This document shows, in pieces, positions 1-6,088 of a DNA stretch of 6,618 bases. Both the position numbers and the translations under genes were made by a program. Origin of the DNA: Campylobacter concisus. GTDB taxonomy: Bacteria > Campylobacterota > Campylobacteria > Campylobacterales > Campylobacteraceae. Within the stretch, counting starts at the first letter, position 1; each line of letters starts with the position of its first letter. Where the stretch lies: NCBI GenBank assembly GCA_018375265.1, contig JAHADO010000073.1, forward strand, positions 1-6,618, written 5' to 3'. The notes under the pieces are model-generated. The model did no database searches and was not told the origin of the DNA. It was given only the letters and a program-made list of their open reading frames with translations.

Positions 1-1
1 G

Positions 2-544
2 GTAGTTTTTGCAGCCACTGGGGCAAGCGGGGCTGGGCTTTTTTTAAAGCTAGTAAATGCCGCCAAAAATAGCTGTGAGGCGCACGTTATAGTTAGTAAA
101 AATGCTATGAAAGTTTTAGAGGCTGAAGAAAATTTGAAGCTAAATTTAGATGATCTTGGCGTAAAAATTTATGATGATCAAGATCTTAGCGCTGGTCCAG
201 CTTCTGGCTCGTTTGGCGTTGAAGCAATGATCATAGCGCCCTGCTCTACTAATACTTTGGCAAAGGTCACAAACGGCATAAGCGACACGCTCATCACAAG
301 AGCTGCAAGTGTCGCGCTAAAAGAGAGACAAACCCTAGTTTTGGGCGTTAGAGAGATGCCATTTTCTACGATCGCACTCTCTCAGATGCAGCTGCTCTCA
401 TCTCTTGGAGCCATCATCGCTCCGCCAGTTTTAGGCTACTACGCAGGCATAAAGAGCCTTCTTGATATGGAAAATTTCATCATCGGCAAGTGGCTTGATG
501 CCTTAAAAATAGAAAATAATCTTTACAAAAGGTGGCAAATTTGA
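2..544 (+). CDS. ubiX: Flavin prenyltransferase UbiX (5' end cut by window edge)
   Basis: UbiX joins a dimethylallyl group to FMN to make prenylated FMN, the cofactor of UbiD-type decarboxylases. The frame is open from base 2, and the 180 visible residues are close to the usual 185-190, so only a few N-terminal codons are missing; the first ATG inside the window (107) is internal. Visible motifs, numbered from the first whole codon: FMN-binding ATGASG (residues 5-10), APCSTNTLAK (79-88), REMP (117-120), the AIIAPP strand (137-142) and a YY pair (146-147) in the C-terminal active-site region. Campylobacter makes menaquinone by the futalosine route and no ubiquinone, so the likely client is a UbiD-like menaquinone enzyme; this is inference from the genus. 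The stop overlaps the probable coaD start. Confidence 0.93.
   Translation, partial: VVFAATGASGAGLFLKLVNAAKNSCEAHVIVSKNAMKVLEAEENLKLNLDDLGVKIYDDQDLSAGPASGSFGVEAMIIAPCSTNTLAKVTNGISDTLITRAASVALKERQTLVLGVREMPFSTIALSQMQLLSSLGAIIAPPVLGYYAGIKSLLDMENFIIGKWLDALKIENNLYKRWQI
527..532 (+). promoter_or_regulatory. Shine-Dalgarno AAAAGG deciding the coaD start
   Basis: AAAAGG lies inside the end of ubiX, 8 bases before TTG 541. The competing GTG (532-534) begins on the last G of this site, so it cannot use the site and has no other purine tract at a suitable distance. This favours TTG. Confidence 0.7.
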
Positions 545-1011
545 AAAAATCTTGCATCTATCCAGGGACCTTTGACCCCATTACAAACGGCCATTTAGAC
601 GTTATCATAAGAGCTACGAAAATTTTTGACAAGGTAATCGTCGCAGTTGCAAAAAGTGACAGCAAACAGCCGATGTTCGCACATGAAAAGCGCATTGAAA
701 TGGCAAAAGAGGCAGTTTGCGAGCTTGGCAACGTAAGCGTGCTTGGCTTTGATAACTTGCTTGTTGATTTTGCTAAGTCGCATGGCATAAACACCGTCAT
801 AAGGGGGCTTCGCGCGGTTAGCGACTTTGAATATGAGCTACAAATCGGCTACGCAAACGCTGCACTTTGGGACGAATTTGAGACGGTTTATCTTATGCCA
901 AGCTTAAATAACGCCTTTATCTCAAGCTCGATCGTCCGCTCAGTCTTGCGCCACGACGGTGACGTGAGCAACCTAGTGCCAGCAAAAATTCTTAAAAATT
1001 TAAAGGCGTAA
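541..1011 (+). CDS. coaD: Phosphopantetheine adenylyltransferase CoaD (TTG start)
   Basis: CoaD transfers AMP from ATP to 4'-phosphopantetheine, giving dephospho-CoA, the next-to-last step of coenzyme A synthesis in the cytosol. With a TTG start the protein has 156 residues, about the family length of 160. It opens MKKSCIYPGTFDP and carries the nucleotidyltransferase motif TNGH (15-18, catalytic His18), Lys42, RGLRAVSDFEYE (88-99, with Arg88 and Arg91 at the positions I recall for E. coli CoaD) and the C-terminal ISSSIVR (127-133). A GTG at 532 is also in frame and adds three residues, but it lies on the AAAAGG Shine-Dalgarno itself (527-532), which sits 8 bases before TTG 541. The TTG overlaps the ubiX stop as TTGA, suggesting translational coupling. 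Confidence 0.95.
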   Translation: MKKSCIYPGTFDPITNGHLDVIIRATKIFDKVIVAVAKSDSKQPMFAHEKRIEMAKEAVCELGNVSVLGFDNLLVDFAKSHGINTVIRGLRAVSDFEYELQIGYANAALWDEFETVYLMPSLNNAFISSSIVRSVLRHDGDVSNLVPAKILKNLKA

Positions 1012-1012
1012 A

Positions 1013-1600
1013 ATGTATGTTTTGTTTGAAGGCATTGACGGCGTTGGCAAGAGCACGCAGATAGAAATTTTAGCTTCTAAATTTAGTGATGCCATCGTCA
1101 CAAAAGAGCCAGGTGGCACGCAGCTTGGTGAAAATTTACGTGAAATTTTACTAAGCTCAAACATAAAAATAGGCAAAAGAGCTGAAATTTTACTCTTTTT
1201 AGCTGACAGGGCTGAGCATTTTGAAAAGTTGATCCAACCAAATTTAGATAGGCTCATTTTAAGCGACAGAGGCTTTATCTCGGGCATCGCCTACGCTTTG
1301 GCAAATGATGAAAACTTAGATGAAAACGTGCTTTTAGAACTTAATAAATTTGCACTAAATGATAAATTTGCAGATAAGATCATCTTTTTTGAGGCAAGCC
1401 CTGAGCTTATAAGCTCGCGCCTAAAAAGTAGAGGCACCAGCGATAAGATCGAGGCTCGTGGGCTAGAGTATCTTTTAAAAGTGCAAAGTTTGATGAAGCA
1501 AATTCTTATCAAAAATGGCTTTGAAACGCTTTTTATAGACGCGTCTAAAAGCATAGAGCTAATTTCAAAAGAGATAGAAAATTTTATAAATTTTAAGTAA
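1013..1600 (+). CDS. tmk: Thymidylate kinase (dTMP kinase)
   Basis: Tmk phosphorylates dTMP to dTDP with ATP, the step shared by the de novo and salvage routes to dTTP. The 195-residue product is slightly shorter than the common 205-215. It has the P-loop GIDGVGKST (7-15), EPGGT (32-36), LFLADRAEH (61-69), the DR motif DRGFISGIAYA (85-95) and a lid region around RLKSRGTSDKIEARG (about 137-151). The usual bacterial DR motif is close to DRYxxSxxAYQ; here Gly-Phe replaces the Tyr region and Ala the final Gln. As I recall, Helicobacter pylori Tmk departs in a similar way (DRSLISGMAYS), so this looks like a lineage trait. ATG 1013 is one base after the coaD stop, with AAAGG at 1002-1006. Confidence 0.95.
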   Translation: MYVLFEGIDGVGKSTQIEILASKFSDAIVTKEPGGTQLGENLREILLSSNIKIGKRAEILLFLADRAEHFEKLIQPNLDRLILSDRGFISGIAYALANDENLDENVLLELNKFALNDKFADKIIFFEASPELISSRLKSRGTSDKIEARGLEYLLKVQSLMKQILIKNGFETLFIDASKSIELISKEIENFINFK

Positions 1601-1617
1601 AATCACAAAAAAATAAA

Positions 1618-1633
1618 AAGGATAATGCGATGA
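1618..1633 (+). promoter_or_regulatory. hisS ribosome binding site with a two-codon ORF
   Basis: AAGGA (1618-1622) is followed by ATG CGA TGA (1625-1633), whose stop overlaps the hisS start (ATG 1630-1632) as ATGA. The upstream ATG is only 2 bases from the AAGGA, too close for efficient initiation, whereas the hisS ATG is 7 bases away. The site therefore most likely serves hisS, and the tiny ORF may be chance. Confidence 0.45.
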
Positions 1634-2856
1634 TAACGGCACTTCGTGGCATGAAAGATATGCTTCCAGCTCGCGCAAAACTTTACGCACAGATAATCAA
1701 AACCTGCGAGGAAGTCGCAAAAAACTACGGATATGAGCAAATTTTGACCCCGCACCTCGAGGAGACAGCGCTTTTTAAAAGAAGTGTCGGCGAGAGTAGC
1801 GACATCGTGGGCAAAGAGATGTATCAGTTTGAAGACAAAGGCGGCAACGACGTTTGCTTGCGTCCAGAGGGCACAGCTGGCGTGGTTAGAGCATTTATCG
1901 AGGCAAAACTTGATAGGGCAAATGTGACAAAACGCTGCTTTTACCATGGCTCGATGTTTCGCTACGAGCGCCCACAAAAAGGCCGCTTAAGGGAGTTTCA
2001 CCAGTTTGGCTGTGAGTGCTTTGGCGAGGGCAGCGTCTATGAGGATGCGAGCATTATCTTGATGGTGAGCGAAATTTTTAACAGACTAAATATAAAAACA
2101 ACCCTAAAAATCAACTCGCTTGGCGACGAGAGCTCGATGAAGTCTTACAAAGAAAAGCTTGTCAAATTTCTAGATGAAAACGACGATAAAATTTGCGAAG
2201 ACTGCAAAAGACGCAAGCTTTTAAACCCTATCCGCGTGCTTGACTGCAAGGTCGAGAGCTGCCAAGAAATTTACAAAAACGCTCCAGTCATCACTGATAG
2301 TTTAAGCTGCGAGGCGCAGGCTGATTTTGCAAAACTGCAAGAAATTTTAACAGCAAATGGCGTCAAATTTGAGATAGACACTAAGCTAGTTCGTGGGCTT
2401 GACTACTACTGCAAGACGGCGTTTGAGTTTATAAGCAACGAGATCGGCTCACAAAGTGCAGTAGCAGGGGGTGGCAGATACGACAGGCTTGTTGAGTATC
2501 TTGGCGGTAGAGCAAGTTACGGCGTTGGTTTTGCGATGGGCATTGAGAGGATAATGGAAATTTTAGGTGAGGCCCAGGATGAGCGAGCTGGAATTTATCT
2601 TTGTGCGCTTGATGCGGCGAATGTTGATTTTATCTATAATCTTGGCTCAAAACTTCGCAAGAAATATCAAGTTGAAATTTCTTATGAAGCTAAAAAACTT
2701 CAAAAACATCTGCAAAATGCCGACAACAAAAGTGCAAAAATTTTCCTTTGCGTGGGCGAAAACGAGATGAAAGAGAATAAAATTTGGTATAAAAATTTAG
2801 AGACCAAAGATGAAAAAACGATAAATTTAGATGAGCTTGAAAAGGAGCTGGGATGA
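1630..2856 (+). CDS. hisS: Histidyl-tRNA synthetase
   Basis: HisRS charges tRNA(His) with histidine in two steps through histidyl-adenylate. The 408-residue class II enzyme has the N-terminal RGMKDMLP (6-13) that begins the catalytic core, LRPEGTAG (78-85), motif 2 with FRYERPQKGR (110-119) followed by REFHQFG (121-127), the histidine-specific loop VRGLDYY (254-260), GGGRYD (280-285), and motif 3 GVGFAMGIER (298-307). The C-terminal alpha/beta anticodon-binding domain runs from about 320 to the end. Cysteines 189, 192, 206 and 211 in the insertion domain form a CxxC/C/C set that many bacterial HisRS share. AAGGA (1618-1622) precedes ATG 1630 by 7 bases. The 29-base gap after tmk is the longest in the window. 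The stop overlaps speA as ATGA. Confidence 0.97.
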   Translation: MITALRGMKDMLPARAKLYAQIIKTCEEVAKNYGYEQILTPHLEETALFKRSVGESSDIVGKEMYQFEDKGGNDVCLRPEGTAGVVRAFIEAKLDRANVTKRCFYHGSMFRYERPQKGRLREFHQFGCECFGEGSVYEDASIILMVSEIFNRLNIKTTLKINSLGDESSMKSYKEKLVKFLDENDDKICEDCKRRKLLNPIRVLDCKVESCQEIYKNAPVITDSLSCEAQADFAKLQEILTANGVKFEIDTKLVRGLDYYCKTAFEFISNEIGSQSAVAGGGRYDRLVEYLGGRASYGVGFAMGIERIMEILGEAQDERAGIYLCALDAANVDFIYNLGSKLRKKYQVEISYEAKKLQKHLQNADNKSAKIFLCVGENEMKENKIWYKNLETKDEKTINLDELEKELG

Positions 2857-4688
2857 ATGATTTTGGACTTAGCTTTTGGGGCAATTCAAATTTTGTGATA
2901 GAAGACGGCAAAGTCTGCATAAACGAAGCCAGCAAGCCAGCGATCATCGACATCGTGCGTGATATCAGGGACGATGGATATAGAGGGCCACTACTGCTCC
3001 GCTTTCCACACCTTATCCAAAAGCAGATCGAGCAGATCCACGCAAGCTTTGCAAAGGCAAAGAAAGAATTTGCCTACAAAGGCAGCTTTAACGCCGTTTT
3101 TCCGCTCAAGGTCAATCAATATCCAGGCTTTGTAAAAAATCTAGTTCGCCTTGGCAAACCCTATAACTACGGCCTTGAGGCTGGTAGTAAGGCTGAACTA
3201 CTTCTAACTATGGCTTATAACAACGACAAAGCGCCTATAACGGTAAATGGCTTTAAAGATAAAGAGATGATAAATATAGGCTTCATCGCCGCAGAAATGG
3301 GGCATAACATCACGCTAACGATCGAGGGCTTAAACGAGCTTGAAGCGATAATCGCCATCGCAAAAGAGCGCTTTAAACCAAAACCAAAGATCGGACTTAG
3401 AGTGAGACTACACTCGACAGGATCGGGGCTCTGGGCAAAAAGTGGTGGCATACACTCTAAATTTGGCCTAACATCAACCGAGCTAATAGAAGCTGTAAAG
3501 ATGCTAAAAAAGGCAAATTTACTTGAAAATTTCACGATGATACACTTTCACATCGGCTCTCAAATAAGCGAGATCCATCCGCTCAAAAAAGCACTCATCG
3601 AGGCTGGCAACATCTACGCTGAGCTTAGAAAAATGGGCGCAACAAATTTAAAAGCGATAAATTTGGGCGGCGGTCTAGCGATCGAATACTCGCAGTTTAA
3701 AGAGGAGAGCAGCAGAAACTATACTCTAAACGAATACGCAAACGACGTTGTTTATATGCTTAAAACCATAAGCGAGCAAAAAAAGGAGATCGAACCAGAT
3801 ATTTTCATAGAGTCAGGTCGCTATATCGCCGCTTCTCACGCGCTTTTGGTCGCTCCTGTGCTTGAGCTATTTTCTCAAGAATACACCGAAGAGAAGCTAA
3901 ATTTAAAGAAAAATAATCCAAATTTAATAACCGAGCTAGTTGATCTTTACAAGTCAATCAAGCCTTCAAACGCCCTAGAATACCTGCATGACGCTATCCA
4001 CCACACCGAGAGCATCCTCACGCTCTTTGATCTAGGCTATGTCGATCTGCAAGATAGATCAAACGCAGAGGTGCTTTTAAGGCTAATTAGCAAAAAAGCT
4101 GTCGTGATGCTTGGCAACAAGAGCAACTCGAGCGATCTAACCAAAATTCAAAAAGAGGTTCAAGAGAGATACCTGCTAAATTTCTCGATCTTTCAAAGCT
4201 TGCCAGACTTTTGGGGGCTAAAGCAAAATTTCCCTATCATGCCGCTTGACAGGCTCGATGAGCGCCCTACCCTGCCAGCTTCGATCTGGGACATCACTTG
4301 CGATAGTGACGGTGAGATCAGCTATGATGACGAGAAAAACCCACTGCTTTTGCACGACGTGGATGTGGAGAAGGAGGATTATTTCTTGGGATTTTTCCTA
4401 GTTGGCGCATATCAAGAGGTGATCGGCATGAAGCACAACCTCTTTACTCATCCGACAGAAGCTACCGTGGAGATAACAAGCGATGGCTACAAGATCACAA
4501 ATTTACTAGAGAGCCAGTCGATCCTTGATATCATGGAGGATATGGACTACGATATCTACGAGATCCAAGACACTCTAAATGAACGCTTAGAGAAATCAAC
4601 TCTGATAAACGAAACACAAAAGAAGCAAATTTTGGGCGAACTTTATCTATTTTTAAATGATAATAGCTACTTAAAGACAATCAACTAA
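2853..4688 (+). CDS. speA: Biosynthetic arginine decarboxylase
   Basis: SpeA is a PLP enzyme of the alanine racemase/ornithine decarboxylase fold (type III) that turns arginine into agmatine, the first step to putrescine. At 611 residues it is near the family length of about 630. Visible landmarks are the cofactor Schiff-base lysine in FPLKVNQYP (Lys86), FHIGSQ (232-237, the His that stacks on PLP), LGGGL (271-275), ESGR (320-323) and the catalytic-cysteine motif TCDSDG (482-487, Cys483), which acts across the dimer interface. GAYQE (518-522) follows in the C-terminal barrel, then a helical tail. ATG 2853 overlaps the hisS stop as ATGA and has a strong AAAAGGAG (2840-2847) 5 bases upstream. 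In Campylobacter the agmatine is expected to feed putrescine and then spermidine by the carboxyspermidine route; those genes are not here. Confidence 0.96.
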   Translation: MNDFGLSFWGNSNFVIEDGKVCINEASKPAIIDIVRDIRDDGYRGPLLLRFPHLIQKQIEQIHASFAKAKKEFAYKGSFNAVFPLKVNQYPGFVKNLVRLGKPYNYGLEAGSKAELLLTMAYNNDKAPITVNGFKDKEMINIGFIAAEMGHNITLTIEGLNELEAIIAIAKERFKPKPKIGLRVRLHSTGSGLWAKSGGIHSKFGLTSTELIEAVKMLKKANLLENFTMIHFHIGSQISEIHPLKKALIEAGNIYAELRKMGATNLKAINLGGGLAIEYSQFKEESSRNYTLNEYANDVVYMLKTISEQKKEIEPDIFIESGRYIAASHALLVAPVLELFSQEYTEEKLNLKKNNPNLITELVDLYKSIKPSNALEYLHDAIHHTESILTLFDLGYVDLQDRSNAEVLLRLISKKAVVMLGNKSNSSDLTKIQKEVQERYLLNFSIFQSLPDFWGLKQNFPIMPLDRLDERPTLPASIWDITCDSDGEISYDDEKNPLLLHDVDVEKEDYFLGFFLVGAYQEVIGMKHNLFTHPTEATVEITSDGYKITNLLESQSILDIMEDMDYDIYEIQDTLNERLEKSTLINETQKKQILGELYLFLNDNSYLKTIN

Positions 4689-4699
4689 AAAGGACGAAA

Positions 4700-5878
4700 A
4701 TGCAACTAGCAAACAGAATGCAAACATTGAGTGAATCAATCACAATCGCGATCAGTACAAAAGCCAAAGAGATGAAGGCTGCTGGCATCGACGTGATCTC
4801 GCTTTCAGCTGGTGAGCCTGACTTTATGACTCCAAAAAAGATAAGAGAAACTGTAAAAAACGCACTTGATAACGATAGCAAAAGCGGCAAATACACGCCA
4901 GTGCCGGGCCTGCCTGAGGTCATTGACGCCATTAGAGCAAAGCTAAAAAGAGATAACGGACTTGACTACAAAGCAAATCAAATCATCACAAACATCGGCG
5001 CAAAACACTCACTTTTTAATGTATTTCAAGCACTTATCAACCCAGGCGACGAGGTCATCATCCCCTCTCCATACTGGGTGAGCTACCCTGAGATCGTTAA
5101 ATTTAGTGGCGGCGTGCATGTCTTGATCGAAGCAGACGAGAGCACAAATTTCAAAATAACAGCCCAGCAACTAAAAAAAGCGATCACACCAAAAACCAAA
5201 GTCTTTTCGCTAAATCACCCGACAAACCCAACTGGAGCCGTATATACAAAAGATGAGATCGCGGCATTTGGCGAGGTTTTAAAGGGCAGTGATATCATCA
5301 TCACAAGCGATGAAATTTATGAAAAAGTGATCTACGGCAAGAAATTTCACGCAGTAGCCTCAGTAAGCGAGGATCTTTTTAAAAGAACGGTCACTATAAA
5401 TGGACTAAGCAAGTGTGGCGCGATGCCTGGCTGGAGATTTGGCTATATAGCAAGCTCAATGGACTGGCTCATTGCTGGCATCAAAAAGCTTCAAAGCCAA
5501 AGCACAAGTAACATCAGCTCGATCGTGCAAATAGGCGCTATCCCATCGCTTCTTGGCGAAACTGATGACGATATCGAAAACATGAGAAAAGAGTATGAAA
5601 GAAGACGCGATGTGGCAGTTGAGATGATAAATGCTATCCATGGGTTAAGCGTAGTTAAGCCTGATGGAGCGTTTTATCTATTTGTAAAATGCAAAGATAT
5701 AGATGGCGACTCACTTAGATTTTGCAAAAAGATGCTTGAAGAGGTAAATGTAGCGACCGTACCAGGCGTGGGCTTTGGCATGGATGGATACTTTAGAATT
5801 TCTTTTGCGACAGACATCGAGAGCATAAAAAGAGCGATCGAGAGGATCGCAAATTTTGTAAAAAGCTACAAAATTTAA
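4700..5878 (+). CDS. aspB: Aspartate aminotransferase, class I subgroup Ib
   Basis: This PLP transaminase most likely interconverts aspartate + 2-oxoglutarate and oxaloacetate + glutamate. The 392 residues show SLSAGEPDF (34-42), GKYTPVPG (63-70), PSPYWVSYPE (122-131, typical of the Ib subgroup), NPTG (176-179), SDEIYE (203-208), NGLSK (234-238) with PLP lysine Lys238, GWRFGY (244-249, Arg246 near the phosphate) and YFRISFA (364-370, Arg366 for the substrate alpha-carboxylate). Lys102 aligns by eye with the lysine that recognises acidic substrates in Thermus AspAT. The active-site stretch CGAMPGWR after Lys238 and HPTNPTG differ from the common AFAMTGWR and SPSNPTG, so aromatic or prephenate activity cannot be excluded. 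AAAAAGGA (4687-4694) is 5 bases before ATG 4700. The stop shares one base with thiS. Confidence 0.9.
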   Translation: MQLANRMQTLSESITIAISTKAKEMKAAGIDVISLSAGEPDFMTPKKIRETVKNALDNDSKSGKYTPVPGLPEVIDAIRAKLKRDNGLDYKANQIITNIGAKHSLFNVFQALINPGDEVIIPSPYWVSYPEIVKFSGGVHVLIEADESTNFKITAQQLKKAITPKTKVFSLNHPTNPTGAVYTKDEIAAFGEVLKGSDIIITSDEIYEKVIYGKKFHAVASVSEDLFKRTVTINGLSKCGAMPGWRFGYIASSMDWLIAGIKKLQSQSTSNISSIVQIGAIPSLLGETDDDIENMRKEYERRRDVAVEMINAIHGLSVVKPDGAFYLFVKCKDIDGDSLRFCKKMLEEVNVATVPGVGFGMDGYFRISFATDIESIKRAIERIANFVKSYKI

Positions 5879-6081
5879 TGATCAAATTTAGAGTAAATGG
5901 CAAAATTTTCGAGCTTGAAAACGATATAAGCGTTTATGATTTTTTAGCTCAAAATGGCTATGAGCTTAAATTTATAGCCCTTGAGCGAGACGGAGAAATT
6001 TTGCCAAAAAAGCTTTGGCGTGAGCGCTTCATGAGCGAAGCCAAAGCCTATGAGATCGTCACTTTAGTTGGCGGTGGATGA
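5878..6081 (+). CDS. thiS: Sulfur carrier protein ThiS
   Basis: ThiS is a small ubiquitin-like beta-grasp protein. ThiF adenylates its C-terminal glycine, sulfur is then loaded as a thiocarboxylate, and ThiG uses it to build the thiazole half of thiamine. The 67 residues match the family length (about 66). The N-terminal strand reads IKFRVNGK (2-9), residues 33-43 (IALERDGEILP) form the central strand and turn, and the protein ends VTLVGGG (61-67), supplying the required Gly-Gly tail. ATG 5878 overlaps the aspB TAA as TAATG. The 20 bases before it (…GCTACAAAATTTA) contain no AGG or GAG Shine-Dalgarno, so translation probably depends on ribosomes finishing aspB. thiF follows after 7 bases. Confidence 0.92.
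   Translation: MIKFRVNGKIFELENDISVYDFLAQNGYELKFIALERDGEILPKKLWRERFMSEAKAYEIVTLVGGG
6012..6047 (+). repeat. Imperfect inverted repeat inside thiS
   Basis: GCTTTGGC (6012-6019) is the exact reverse complement of GCCAAAGC (6040-6047). Between them CGCT (6025-6028) can pair with AGCG (6034-6037) around a 5-base loop. The arms encode residues of the ThiS domain, and no T-run follows, so it is not an intrinsic terminator. It may be chance or an mRNA hairpin ahead of thiF. Confidence 0.35.
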
Positions 6082-6085
6082 GGAG
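6081..6085 (+). promoter_or_regulatory. Shine-Dalgarno AGGAG deciding the thiF start
   Basis: AGGAG begins on the last base of the thiS stop and sits 3 bases before ATG 6089. The spacing is a little short, but the GAGG register (6080-6083) allows 5. No comparable site precedes the internal ATG at 6311, which would give a ThiF without its N-terminal domain. Confidence 0.65.
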
Positions 6086-6088
6086 AAA

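Noticed and set aside
107..109. ATG at 107 as the ubiX start
   Set aside because: The frame is open to base 2 and the upstream codons encode the essential FMN-binding ATGASG motif, so this ATG is internal.
1585..1590. TATAAA as a possible -10 box for hisS
   Set aside because: It is in the AT-rich end of tmk and such words are common here; no -35 or periodic T pattern supports it.
1603..1977. 124-residue open frame on the minus strand under hisS
   Set aside because: It lies antisense to the conserved catalytic core of hisS, has no recognisable motifs and is explained as a shadow of that gene's codon pattern.
3215..3535. 106-residue minus-strand frame under speA
   Set aside because: Antisense shadow of a conserved SpeA segment with no supporting ribosome site or family resemblance.
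4659..4664. GATAAT as a possible -10 box for aspB, 35 bases before its ATG
   Set aside because: It has T-rich sequence upstream as some Campylobacter promoters do, but it lies in conserved speA coding sequence and cannot be told from chance without start-site mapping.
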